Shown: positions 35,850 through 47,383, counted from the stretch's first letter. The stretch is DNA of 64,000 nucleotides from Sipunculus nudus (GCA_026874595.1 CM049311.1:40675676-40739675), one strand, 5' to 3'. Made by a program: numbers and translations. The notes: a model not told the origin generated them from the sequence alone.

Positions 35850-36318
35850 TCTCGTTCCCACGCGATAATTATCGCGTGGCCACGCGATAGTATCGCGTGG
35901 GAACGAGATAATTATCGCGTGGCCACGAGATACTAACGCGTGGGAACGAGATAATTATCGCGTGGCCACGAGATACTAACGCGTGGGAACGAGATAATTA
36001 TCGCGTGGCCACGAGATACTAACGCGTGGGAACGAGATAATTATTGCGTGGCCACCAGATACTAACGCGTGGGAACGAGATAATTATCGCGTGGCCACAA
36101 GATACTAACGCGTGGGAACGAGATAATTATCGCGTGGCCACGAGATACTAACGCGTGGGAACGAGATAATTATCGCGTGGCCACGAGATACTAACGCGTG
36201 GGAACGAGATAATTATCGCGTGGCCACGAGATACTAACGCGTGGGAACGAGATAATTATCGCGTGGTCACGAGATACTAACGCGTGGGAACGAGATACTA
36301 TCTCGTGGGAACGAGATA
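35850..36318. repeat. 43-bp palindromic minisatellite, right arm
   Basis: The CGCGTGGGAACGAGATAATT start recurs at 35937, 35980, 36023, 36066 and onwards every 43 bp, about nine units in all. Each unit is a chain of GTGGGAACGAG, ATAATTAT, CGCGTGGCCACGAG and ATACTAA blocks. Rare substitutions (for example CCACCAGAT near 36055) mark individual units. Confidence 0.95.
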
Positions 36319-36501
36319 AAAATAATTTTGTGCATGTCCTATACGAGCCACCGTAACACTATGGTTTAGATATTAAAAAAAAATCAGCAATCTGTAAATT
36401 GAAGCGACATCATGAGCAACACTGTCTAAAAATGGCAACAATAAACAAAGATCTCCGGAAAACCTTAACACTGTCCGAACTGTTGACATACATTACAATG
36501 T

Positions 36502-38401
36502 TTAGTTCAGCTGACTATAAGTAATTTGAGCTATAGTTATGATCCATTGTCTTTCAGCCGTTGGTCCCTCCGTCTGTCCATTAGACTGGCACGTTTTGAA
36601 ACCATTAGATTTACAAATAAAAAATTTGACGTACAGTTAGATGTCCATAATTTCTCTTACTTCTCCTACAAAGCCCCAAATTGAGTTAAAGCGACTTCGG
36701 TTCTTCGAGAAATGAAGGAAAAACCTGTTGTTACACTTTTGACGGCTTAATATCAAAACCACTCGTCTGTGTTTGTTTATATTTATAAACATTAATAATT
36801 TACTGCTATATATTTCCTATGAACGGGCCAAAAATTTGGTCAATATCTCTTAATCTGTAAAAGTTATGGACCGAAACATTAAATAGCTACCTTATCAAAA
36901 TAGCAAGAAATATATTTTCTGTCTTAACATGGTAACTGCTACAGTTGGAGATTTTTTTTCAAGGATACAACTATTTAATAAAGATTAAATTGTATGAAAG
37001 AAATTAGATCAAATTTTTCAAAATTCTTCAAATTATTAACATGTAAAATCAGTACCTTAAATTTTGCCCAAATTTGACCATGGCACATTTTATTCCTGTA
37101 AGCACTGCTGATTTTATTTTCACAGCATATACACATCAGGACTTAATCTGTTAATATATGTAATTTGAAAATAAAAGCACATAAACAAGGCCAGTTAATT
37201 AAGTTTTTTTTTTTTTGGGGGGGGGGGGGGCGCTATTGTATTCACTTGCATTGTCAAGATCCTAACTGCCCACTGCAGGTCACTGGAGGTCACTTAATCC
37301 AACATGGCCTGCATACCTGATTAGAAATGCATCACTCAGGAGCAGCCCTGCTGTCAAATGTGCACAGTTATTCTCAAATCGCCTCCCATCCCACCCCCAC
37401 AGAAATATACATTAACTGTAATGGAATAAATGTTATTGTTTGAACTGTATTTAAAAAACTGAAAAGCTGTTTTATCTCCAGTGTATCTTACAAGATGCCA
37501 TGTTGTTGTATTCTGGCACTTTTAAAGAACCTAATTTCCCTATGAATAATTTTAATCAAGTTATGATTCCAAATAAGATTTAATCCACCAGTGTGCATAA
37601 TGTGATGTTGTATGAGCAAAATTAGTGATAAATCATGATATTTAGAATTTTTAATTGACTTATACATGTATCTCCAGTTATATATCTTATATTGCAAATG
37701 TCTGAAAATCATAAACTTAAAAAAAAATTGATAAATTAAAAAGTGAGGATGTAATGCAAACTTTTGATCATTATTTTCCTGTCTCAGAAGAATGGGAGAT
37801 AAAGTGACTAGCCTTGTTTGTCAACCTGTCCGTCTGTCCATTTCTATATATTCAGTAATTATGCACCTACTTTCCTGTACGAACTGCTGAATTAAATTTC
37901 ATATCTCGTATGTATTTGCCGAGATGTTGAAAGTCCCACCATTCAACGCCTCTAAACCCCTCCCCCACCTTAAAGTCCTTGCACCTGTGGACTGGGGACG
38001 TTAGTTATGTGGCAACTGAATAGAAATTATAAAATTGGAAAAAAGATATGATAAAGAGATTAGGATTAAATTGAACAAACGTGCCAACTGCTAAGCTGTC
38101 AAAAACTTATCAAGGAGTCAACCACTGATCATGGTAATAGTATAAATCTCATGTTTACAAATTGCTCACATGCTTCATTTTCATTATAGAAAACGCATGG
38201 TCAGATCACAAAGTATGATTTGCAACAATTAACTTTCTTACTCTGTCTAATCAGTCTCATCAGTTCAAATCAATCATATCAAACAATATCTAGCTTATAT
38301 ACCTTTTCCTCCCAAACGTTATCTTCATTAGTTTTTATTTTAGATTTTTACCTTCAAGATCAACTTCAGCTGAGCACTATGACCCACGGGTCCTTTGTTT
38401 T
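36502..38401 (+). mobile_element. Family B element E4
   Basis: It starts TTAGTTCAGCTGACTATAAG and ends CAGCTGAGCACTATGACCCA, CGGGTCC and TTTGTTTT. The interior matches E1-E3 (AAATTTTGCCCAAATTTGACC and CAGCATATACACA segments) and contains a poly-T/poly-G junction at 37205-37231. More diverged than E1 and E3. Confidence 0.8.
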
Positions 38402-38496
38402 AATCACCATATCAGTAAAAGCATGCAGATATGTAATGATCACATGTTTAATAAGACGTCCATCCTTATCACAAAGTGTCTATTGTTAGTTACGCA

Positions 38497-38579
38497 CAGT
38501 GTTGCCAGCAGTCAACTTGGAAAAAAAATATCTGACTTATAAACATAAACTTTATTCATTTGATATAGCGCCTTCTTTT

Positions 38580-38676
<97 letters not shown>

Positions 38677-39627
38677 GTGGCGCTTTACAAAAGTACTAAA
38701 ATATATTATGACACAAGAGTTAAAATTAAATAAAAACTTATTCGAAAAAAATACGTTTTCAATTTTCTTTTAAAGTCATCATTATATTTTGCTGCATTTA
38801 ACACCATTAGAAAGTTCATACCAAATAGAAGGACCATGCACATGTTGAAAATGCCCGATCAGCAAACGTTTTGTTAGCGTTCCTTTTCCCTGACTTTTCT
38901 GATTTTCCCCGGACTTTTAGATGGTTTTCTAGGAAAAAAACTAACCCACCAAATTCAATATCTTCTCAAAAACGACATACTACTGCGATACCAAATTTTT
39001 ATTTGAAAAATTGTAACTGAAACGCAAAGCAAAATAAAAACTAGAAATTTGGAATTGACAATGTAATATTCAAAGAACCATACACTCGGTTATCATGCAT
39101 TTATAATGTGTATAAATTTATCACAATAACAAAAAATGAATTCAGTGCATCAAATTAACCGTACTCTGTTCTGCCTTTGTACTTTGTTACCTGTGCAGAT
39201 TCATGTCCTTGTGTAAAAGGTTTACTAGTACTATATATTAGTTGTGAAATACTGATAAGAAGGTGGCCTTTCATTTATGGTTGGTGCTTCATGTATACAT
39301 TTTGTGGATCCCTGCTATGTAATTTCAACTTACATGAGTGTATAAAAATCAAAGGGAAAAAGATTATACCTACAGACACAACGCAATTTTAATTGAAAGG
39401 AAAATGAAAATGTAGTATGAAATTATTGAATGCTGGCTCATGAGACGAAATAGCCTTCCTACCTGATAATCAACTACAGTCGCTTTAGCCATTAAAAATT
39501 CTCTGACTTTTCCATGACTTACATAATCATCATAAAATTCCATGACTTTTTATGAAATTCCTTTACTATTCCCTGTCCTTGAACAAATAATATTTTCGCT
39601 GACTTTCCCTGACCGCTGGTAACCCTG
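38497..39627. mobile_element. hAT-like nonautonomous element
   Basis: The left end CAGTGTTGCCAGCAGTCA and the complement of the right end CAGGGTTACCAGCGGTCA agree at 14 of 18 positions, in the CAG...CTG style of hAT termini. The interior carries CTGACTTTTCCATGACTT-type repeats near the right end. A (CA)n(TA)n array (38591-38672) is flanked by a TATAGCGCC / GGCGCTTTACAA pair, probably a further small insertion. An 8-bp target duplication was not clear. Confidence 0.55.
38591..38672. repeat. (CA)n(TA)n compound microsatellite
   Basis: About 32 bp of CA repeats run directly into about 50 bp of TA repeats. Confidence 0.95.
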
Positions 39628-40629
39628 TATGCAGCTTAAGCCCCCACAGATTCAGCAAGCCAGGGTGCACGCTGTGTGATTCTTTTTGCACGTGCATCTG
39701 AAGGTGCTGCAGTTAGTCTGACAGTTGCATCTAATAACCTGTTGGAGCGTTTCAGAATCAGGCGCCTCGTCACTTGACACAAACCAGACCAATCGTGGCT
39801 GTTTTAGTATACTTTCTAACAACACCTACCATATGCGAGAAAAATTCTGTTTTAACCCAGCATTAAGATCAATTCCTCTGCATGTTTGTTGAATATCTAA
39901 TTAATACGATATCGGTGTAACAGGATAGTCGAGCGCTGCACATTACCAAGTGTGGATTACCTGCTCTATACAATGCCTACTGAGGCGTGCTACCATCCCC
40001 ACCGCACCCCATGCTGCGGACCGTTTCCATATCAACCCCCCATATATGGGCCTTGGAATCCTTAAACTAGCAAATAAAGACCAGAATTGGATTCTGCGAC
40101 CCGATAAACCCTGAAAATATTGTATTACATATAGTTATATCCTTTTGATTAATTAAAATTGATAGGTTCTAGGCCTTCTGGTGGCAAATTTGGATATTCC
40201 CATATTTTACTACTTTCCCCCAAGGAAATATCTTAGGACTTTTCATATGATCAAAAGGATACCTTCTGATGTACAAAACACAAGGGATCATGCACTTTTG
40301 TTGCAATTTGTGTGAGGTCATGTTACAAACTGACTGTACTATACTACACCTGCGAAGTAACAAGTGGCTGTCACCTGCTCCCCATATGGAGGCTACCAAC
40401 TTGCGCGCTATTTTTGCCACTATCGAACTTATTCACGTCATTGCTGCCAGAGGTCGCTCAGTTCAGCAAAGCTATGAGCAAACTGCTACACATGGGACGG
40501 GTAGCACCTTCCGCGCATTTTTCTGCTACCATTGATCAAGTGTAAGTCATTGCGGTGACAGGATGCCTTAATTAATGAGTAAATAATATGAAATTTTCTG
40601 CTGTCACCTAAATAGAACAATCCATTATA
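39628..40629. other. Unassigned region
   Basis: Mixed-composition sequence with several overlapping short open frames on both strands (40169-40683). None has a recognisable domain, and no repeat terminus was identified. Confidence 0.4.
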
Positions 40630-41190
40630 TATAATGGACGTATCATAAGCCACGTGTCGCAGGCACTTACGGGAGTATTCCATGCCCGAAGGGTCAGGGT
40701 TACCAGTATCACGAACATATCATATTGGCAAGCACTAACTGGAGTTGTCCATGCCCGAGGGGGTTAGACTTATTCATATCACGAACATATCATATGACAC
40801 ATGTGAAAGCACTTGCACTTTCTGGAGTATTACATGCCCGAAGGATTAAAGTTAGGCCTAACCATATCTCGAAAATATCATTTTCAACCTATGACAAGCA
40901 CTAACTGGAGTATAAATTCCATGCCTGAAGGGTTAGGATTACCCATATCACGGACATATCATATGCCACCTGTTACAAGAACTATTCCATAATACTTCCA
41001 GAGTAAAGGTTACCCATATCAGGAACATATCATAGGACACGTGAATGCACGTGCACTTCTGGAGAATTCCATGCCAGAAGGGTAAGGGTAACCCATATCA
41101 CCGACATATCATATGCCACCTTTGACAAATACTAACTGGAGCATTTCATGCCCGAATTGTTTGGGATAACCATATTACGGACATATCAGT
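40630..41190. repeat. Diverged ~76-bp minisatellite, about eight units
   Basis: The core CCATATCACGAACATATCAT recurs with variation near 40703, 40773, 40862, 40941, 41013, 41092 and 41168, and an earlier partial ACGTATCATAAGCCAC lies at about 40634. Between cores are ACTAACTGGAGTATT-like and CATGCCCGAAGGGT segments. Unit length varies from about 70 to 90 bp. Confidence 0.85.
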
Positions 41191-41781
41191 GGTGTGTGTG
41201 CAACAATAAGATTTAATATGGATAAAGGTCTCTACACAGGTGTCGGCCTGCTGGATATGCAAAAAGCATTCGATGTAGTAAATTATGAAATTTTATTAAA
41301 TAAACTTCAGGCAATAGGATCAGATTCTATGACCGTTAGGTGGTTTCGGTCATATTGCACTTTCAGGTCTCAATGTGTGGATATAGATAACCTTTGTCTT
41401 CCAAAATGGATATCAGTTTTGGAGTCCCACGTACAGGGTTTAATTATGGGGCCATTGCTATGGCCCCAAGCAATGGCCCCAAGTGAATGATATGAAATCT
41501 GCTTCTTCCAATGTTGTTCTATTATATGCTGATGATTCAGGAAAGGATATAAAAGAAATTGAAGATTTTATTAGTAAAAAATTACTGTAATAGTGTTAGA
41601 AAGTGGTTAGAAATGAATAAACTTTCTTGACATCTTTGTAAAACAGAGAGCATACTCATCTAAACACTCCATTTAAATGTATCTAAACTTAATATTTCAT
41701 GTTCAGAATCAAATATTACAGGTAAAAAGGAGGTGAATTACTTAGGAGCAACTCGAGAACAAGACCTATCTGGCAAGGTCA
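41191..41781 (+). pseudogene. Non-LTR reverse transcriptase fragment
   Basis: An open frame from 41194 reads DKGLYTGVGLLDMQKAFDVV, then NYEILLNKLQAIG and WFRSY. This corresponds to RT motif A (the LDMQKAFD box with the first catalytic Asp) and the region after it. After a frameshift within GLIMGPLL, a second frame gives NVVLLYADDSGKDIK with the YADD box at 41524-41535. A KWLEMNKLS-like segment follows, then NYLGATRE. Upstream it joins the 76-bp minisatellite, and downstream it is cut by LTR copy 2 at 41782. It is a fragment of a different LINE from the one at 49890-54020. Confidence 0.8.
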
Positions 41782-42478
41782 TGGAAATGTCTAGGGGAAG
41801 AATAAAGAAGTCAGTGTTTTTTAGTTAACAAATATTTATAATTTATTCTTAAAACAATCCTAACATTACAATACACTAAATCAATACAATTACACAGTAA
41901 AACAATAAAAATGTACAGTACCAGAGTGTCCAGATCTTAGGCGTTTCTGGATACCACAACTGTCACAGCTCAAAACATATAATCCAGATGAACAGTTCAC
42001 GTAAATTTTCTCAGAGAATAATAGTCCAATGTAATCTTGCAATCAGTTTGTTGTAATCCAAAAGTGAAATTCTGGCAATAATCCCAAAGGCAAACTGAAG
42101 ACTGTATAAAATTCGATATAAATTTCTAAGAACATCTATAAATTCTGCAATTATCGGAAAGGTCCACAAACTGACTCACACTCTTCTGTGTCAGCAGGAA
42201 TTTTTTTCTCTCTTTCCCTCTTGGCTCTAAACACATTTTTTTAAAAACACATATTTATAACTTCTTCATCCGAAAATACTAGAAAATGGAAAATCCCAAA
42301 GAACAATACACACGTTACAGGAACAGACTTGAAACATCTTGAACAAGGAACGCTGTGTTTCTACACTTCAGACCCCACACGCGAGCCAGGCCAACTCGCA
42401 CGTCTCCCATGGCAACGAACTATGCTTGCGCTACACGAATCAGAATGTCAAAAGACACATGTAACACTCCTGTGCACA
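41782..42478 (-). mobile_element. Solo LTR, copy 2
   Basis: Shared with copy 1 (12505-13196) are the ends (minus strand TGTG...AGACATTTCCA), the TAAGAATAAATTATA polyadenylation context, and an interior CACAGAAG/GTGTGAGTCAG segment. A TTATAAATATG box at about 42250-42262 takes the place of the TATA box of copy 1. The copies are clearly diverged, so insertion was not recent. Borders are approximate. Confidence 0.55.
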
Positions 42479-42520
42479 ATAAACCAGGCCCTGCCTATAA
42501 CAATATATATATATATAGTT

Positions 42521-42671
42521 ACGAAGACAAATTAATCAGGGGAAAACATTGGGCTGATCCCGGATTCGAACCCATGTTGGTGACGTACAAGTCCGGCATA
42601 CCAACCGCTTCGCTAGCAAAGCAAGCTTCACTAGCAAGACAGTTCGGTCCGCTTTTGTGTCACCCCGTAAC
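42521..42671 (-). mobile_element. tRNA-derived SINE copy 1
   Basis: On the minus strand it starts GTTACGGGGTGACA and contains an A-box-like TAGCGAAGCGGTTGG and a B box GGGTTCGAATCC with tRNA-like spacing. It then runs to TGTCTTCGT. Nearly the same sequence occurs 264 bp further on. Confidence 0.75.
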
Positions 42672-42784
42672 ACACCCTCTTAAGTGCGTTCTGCTATCAG
42701 AACAAGACTAACAAGACACACTTTGGTGAGCTTATTCCCTGGGCCACAAAGGTTACCGTCACGTTGGGAGAGCCCCCATTTTAT

Positions 42785-42932
42785 TACAAAGACAATTTTT
42801 TCAGGGGAAAATAATGGGCCGATCCGGGATTCGAACCCATGTGTGGTGCGCACAAGTCCGGCTTTCCAACGCTTCGCCAGTAAAGCAAGCTCCACCAGCG
42901 AGACAACTCGGTTCACTTTTATGTCACCCCGT

Positions 42933-42935
<3 letters not shown>
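42785..42935 (-). mobile_element. tRNA-derived SINE copy 2
   Basis: Minus strand: GTTACGGGGTGACA start, A-box-like TGGCGAAGCGTTGG, B box GGGTTCGAATCCC, ending near TGTCTTTGTAATAA. A (TA)n array (42937-42987) abuts its 5' side. Same orientation as copy 1. Confidence 0.75.
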
Positions 42936-42936
<1 letters not shown>

Positions 42937-42991
<55 letters not shown>

Positions 42992-44090
42992 ATTAATAAT
43001 ATAAGATTGTAAAATATAATCGGATATTGTCTTTAAATTTTTACATATGTTGAATGAGGAATAAAGTTAAATGAAAAACATAAAGCTATATTAAATCGTG
43101 TTTACATATTTAACATTATATCATTCTATGTAATGTTGTTGTGTTCAATATAGTATTTTTTTCCCATTTAAATTTTATTCTATGGATTGATATCACATTA
43201 TATCTAACTATATTCTATTATTCTGCATATTGTATAATAAGTCTTATATGTATAATATATTATATAATAATAATTTTGATAATAATAATATTTATAATAA
43301 AATTGCCAATTATTATTTTATTATTATATATTATCGTTCCACTTAACTCCATATTCGTCGTTATATTCTGAACCGTTTTATTGATATATCATATTTGAAA
43401 ACATATTTTTATTTATTAAAAAATATGATATATATTTATAAATATTTTTTAAAATATTACATGTATTAATTTTACACAGAATTATGTATTTAACAATATA
43501 ATCCTGTTATTCAATTTTATATCATTATTATTATATATGAGTTTATTTTATCAATATGTTAAAATCAAGCGACAAGAAGCTTTTTTTTATTCATTGTTGT
43601 GTGTAATCTCATTCATCATTATTTTTTTACACATTATTATCCTCGATCGCTTGTCTTTTCTAGGCCGACGTCTATGTGGATGCTTAATCTGCTTTAACTG
43701 GTAACTCTGGTAATATCTGAATGGTAACTCAAACTGTAAACTTTATCTGTTGCCAACAGAAACTCTTTAATTTCTTAAAGCGAGAAAATAAGTTGATTTA
43801 GATGTTATTTTAAAAATGTATTGAACATTAATAAAAATAGTACGAGTTCTCACTACCGACCACCGAATTTCAACAGTCGTGTATTTTCGTGTGCACAAAT
43901 CGTGCGTGCAGCCTTCTATGTGAACGAAACTCTCTATATACTATATATATATAATGAGCATATAATACGCGATTACTTGTGTATATGGGCAATCATACGC
44001 ATATGTAATACACAATAAATACGATATCGTGCGTATTTTATATTGTGCATGCACGATAGATTTTTTTTAAGGCTCAGCCATCAGGTGACG
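42937..44090. other. (TA)n followed by very AT-rich unassigned sequence
   Basis: A TA array at 42937-42987 is followed by about 1.1 kb of ATT/ATA-rich sequence with no coding or terminal signals. The hydrophobic frame at 43141-43371 is compositional. Confidence 0.5.
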
Positions 44091-44094
44091 TCCG

Positions 44095-44708
44095 GGTCCA
44101 TAAAGTCCGCCATGGTTGTATGTAGTTGCCCCAACAACCTCGGTCAATGTCAAGGCCGCTGAATTAGAGTGACGGATGAACAATCGCTTGCAGGGTTCTG
44201 TCATTGTTTCAGCAGATTTTCATCATGTGTGGATGTTGCGACCTCAGTACATATCACTGAACTAAATATATAGATTTATTTATTTCAGTAAGGAAGGTAG
44301 GCCTACACCCGTTGCTGCATTTTCCACACGCGAGATCTCGTCTATGAAGGGCCGGAAGAGACCTCTTGCCAATCAATGTGCCAATGGAGCAATATGGAAC
44401 ATACATTAATAACATTAATTTCAAATATAACGGTTATAAAATATATGATTGTGTGTTTGCTTTTTAAATGTTGTAAATCTCGGGGAACTACATTGCGGCG
44501 CGATATCGGTTATGTGGTGTTGTAAATGTATACAAACAATAGCACGTGCCACCTTAAGAACGTGTTTGTTAAATCGGCGCGATCCTGGGGTGACAGGTGA
44601 CGTCCGGGTGCATGTGGTTCGGAATTGTTGTATACAGTGGTTGCCAAAGCAACCCTGGTCAATGTCGGCCGCTGTGGTTCAGTGTCGGGTGAACAATCTG
44701 TTGACCCT
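44095..44708. repeat. Diverged direct repeat, two copies 500 bp apart
   Basis: About 110 bp beginning CAGGTGACGTCCGGGT at 44093 recurs at 44598 with the shared segments GTTGCC..AACAACCTCGGTCAATG/AACCCTGGTCAATG and GTGAACAATC. The second copy hosts the Mutator-like element at 44718. Confidence 0.65.
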
Positions 44709-44717
44709 GTTCGGATA

Positions 44718-45241
44718 TAGACTGGTACCCTGCTCTATTATGGCCCTCAGCCAAGCATAGAGACAGGCGTACAACGCCATCTTAAGTACTCCCAGTTGCA
44801 ACTCCTGACTTACCTGTAGACTTGTTCCAACTCCAGTATGCACCGTCATACCGGTTGTCATGGACGTTTACGCGATCCTGGTTAATAATCCATGAAGATT
44901 TCTTATAAAATAACTTTCTTCAGTTATTTCTAATTTTTAAATATTGAAGAATGAGTTGATGCACAAAAATTGAATGATGGTTGTATAGATAATACGATAT
45001 ACTGGATCTTTGATATTCCACTGTGGGTAGCAGTGATTAATATCTATTAATCTAATCATTAATGTCACACGTTATGTACAGCCAACTTTTGGTAACTTCT
45101 CTGAGCAAACGAAATGATTATTTTTATCATATATACTGGAGTTGGAACAAGTCTGCCGGGAGTATATAAGATGGCGTTGTACGCCCGTCTCTATGATTGG
45201 CATAGAGCAGCGGTGCCATAATAGATCGGGGTACCAGTCTA
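44718..45241. mobile_element. Mutator-like MITE, family F copy 1 (524 bp)
   Basis: Its ends are TAGACTGGTACCCTGCTCTA and the complement at 45241. The flanking 9-mers GTTCGGATA (44709-44717) and GTTCCGATA (45242-45250) differ at one base. Further inside, the arms stay complementary through AGAGACAGGCGTACAACGCC and the ACTCC..TTCCAACTCCAGTAT segments, so the arms are at least 110 bp. Non-coding. Confidence 0.85.
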
Positions 45242-45589
45242 GTTCCGATATTGCCTTTGCTGCCTCCTGGTGAACTTCCCTGAACTAAATGGTAAGGACT
45301 AAATCATGGATGTCGGATGTCGGATGCCAAGCTGGACGTCATGCTCGGATGCCATATGCTTGTACACAAGCAAACAGAAGAATCACAACAGATATGTGTT
45401 TTAGTGTGGCATAAAATTTAATGTAATGAAACTTTCTTCATTCATTTTTAACTTAGTACAACCAGAACATATATTCTTGATTTTTTTTAAGATTGTAGAT
45501 AATTAAATATATTGTTTACTGAATATTCCTGATGAATAAGTTTTAAATACATGTTCTTTACTTAAAGGCTACCTAAAAATAATGAAATG

Positions 45590-45820
45590 AGCCCAGTCGA
45601 GCGGTAAACCGCTCTGCTCTCTCCGCTGGCGACCCGGTTTCGATCCCCGGCGTGGCTATGAGAGCTAGTGGATCATAGTTATAATTGCCCGTCCAAGACC
45701 GGTGGTTTCCTCCGGGTTCTCCTCTACAGTCTACCGAACGCCACCATCTGAGCCTTGGAGAGTGCCGTGATTAGTCATAATAACTATCTGTGAAAAAATA
45801 TGTAAGTAAATAAGTTTAAA
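45590..45820 (+). mobile_element. tRNA-derived SINE
   Basis: The head GTCGAGCGGTAAACCGCTCT carries an A-box-like core and GGTTTCGATCCCC is a B box. The tRNA-like part is followed by GACCGGTGGTTTCCTCCGGG, a conserved SINE body motif I associate with invertebrate SINEs. It ends in an A-rich GTAAGTAAATAAG tail next to family B element E5. Confidence 0.75.
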
Positions 45821-45825
45821 TTATA

Positions 45826-46417
45826 TTAGCTCAGCTGACTGTTAGTCATCTGAGACATCATGCACCCTTTGTCCGTCCGTTAACAGGGCACAAATCGTAA
45901 CCTTTAGACCTAGAAACTTTTAAATCGACCTCGAGGGAAACCTTTGAACCTGAAATTAGGTCACGGTGACCCGTATCGTTCAAGCTATGAGGCTCGTAGG
46001 AACTCCCAGAATAATCAATATTTGATACAAAAGCTCCATTATCTGAATAACTAATTTATTGACTGCCATGGTAATTGACCATGGATTGTTTCATTAGTTC
46101 CTGCAGGCTGGTGGCACATATTTTTTTAATTTTTGACGCATTTTTTCTCTATTTTTAGACCTTTAAATAAGATGGTCTGGCTATTAATAGGACACAAACC
46201 ATAACCATTCTGCCAAGAAAACTAATGCATTTATTGCCATAATTCCTTACTTGCACATTGATCTTTGAATGTTTTATCATTTCCAGGAGACAGGTGGCAC
46301 CACCTGTATTTTTTTTAAATATTTACATATTAAATGCATGATTTTGCGCACTCTAGGAATCATTTAACCCATTTTTCATGATTTCAGCTGAGCATCATAG
46401 CCCATGGGCCACTTTTT
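45826..46417 (+). mobile_element. Family B2 element E5 (short member)
   Basis: It starts TTAGCTCAGCTGACTGTTAG and ends CAGCTGAGCATCATAGCCCA, TGGGCC and ACTTTTT. The interior has two units with AACAGGGCACAAATCGTAAC (45885) and its diverged copy (46188). This 0.6-kb copy is the simplest complete B2 member in the window. Confidence 0.8.
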
Positions 46418-47380
46418 AATGTACACCAAGATTATGTCATTTTATCTGGAATTATATTTCATGAAATAAGTAAAACATTAAAATAATGCTTATTTTGATT
46501 GTATTTTTGTTATAGCCCATGTACACTTTGATTTAAAGTAACCAGGGCTGGTATTGTGTAAAGCAATAAATGAAAGTAAAAAAATTCATCAAAATTGTTT
46601 TTTTAAATGGTTATTGACCAGTTGCATACGCCTGCACCATGTCTTGCTCAAAATATAAAGAAATCACCAAATTATACGAATCTACTATATGCCAAAACTC
46701 CAAGACAGTCTGAAGTACTTAAGCCTAAATTTGGTCTAAAGCTTTGTATGTCATTGTCGCTACCACCTACCATTACTTCAAAATTAACACTGCGATTTAA
46801 ATCAATTTGTGGGTTTATATAGCTCCTTGATATATCTCGTACATTATGAATTTTTCAGATATTATATACTAGCTGATAAACCCGGTATACCGGGCTTTTT
46901 ACCGGGTATGGGGAGATACTAATATATTAACTGAGATGTGGCATGTTGGCTCTTTTTTTATTCTAAAAGTTAAAAGAAAATATAGGTTTTCAGTGGGATA
47001 TACTCTCTCAATTAGATAGGTACAAATATTTTTTTTACATGTATTTTGTGGCGCTGTGCTCGTGACAAGAAATTCATACCCCGGTATGTTTACATTGAAG
47101 ACATGTTCAGTGATGATGTTTACATTGCGAAAAGGAATGAGACACGGGGCCATTCAGGTTTTCGATTATATTTGACTGGTTTCTATCGTTGGACGTATAA
47201 AGAATAGGTTGATGTGAGTGACACATGAAAGATTAATTAAATGTACGTTGCAAGGAACTGTTCCTGAAGAAAGAAACAGAAATATGCATATATCGTAAGC
47301 AGCAGTAGCGGGCCCAATAGGACTAAATGCACGGGGTCCGTGTCCCATTTTGAGCCACCAGAACCTTTTTTTTGTCATCG
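46418..47380. other. Unassigned region with a palindromic CCCGG box
   Basis: No coding domain was recognised. At 46869-46910 the sequence CTAGCTGATAAACCCGGTAT followed by ACCGGGCTTTTTACCGGG resembles a retroelement-type terminus common in invertebrates, but I cannot assign it. CCCGGTATACCGGG at 46881-46894 is a perfect palindrome. Confidence 0.4.
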
Positions 47381-47383
47381 TAT

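Larger units (their letters stand above)
32136..36355. mobile_element. 4.2-kb element with 38-bp TIRs and palindromic minisatellite arms
   Basis: The left end reads TACGGTGGCTCGTATAGGAC and continues CATGCACAAAATTATTTTT. The right end is its complement, closing CCTATACGAGCCACCGTA at 36355. About 38 bp match perfectly. Immediately inside each end is a minisatellite built from CTCGTTCCCACGCGATAATT-type words (32182-32430 and 35850-36318), mostly in opposite orientation. TA at both outer ends would suit a TA target site. The centre holds a family B element (32630-34483) and another small element (34829-35592), which are later insertions. It may have been a much shorter hairpin MITE before those insertions. 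Confidence 0.75.

Noticed and set aside
40630-41190. CRISPR-like array from evenly spaced ATATCACGAACATATCAT motifs
   Set aside because: The sequence between motifs is also repeated, so it is a 76-bp minisatellite and not repeat-spacer structure.
42521-42935. Genuine tRNA genes
   Set aside because: B boxes are good, but the full cloverleaf cannot be closed and both copies have long shared non-tRNA bodies, so they are SINEs.
45527-45560. Hammerhead ribozyme core (CTGATGA)
   Set aside because: Only this 7-mer is present; the GAAA side and helices II and III are not found.
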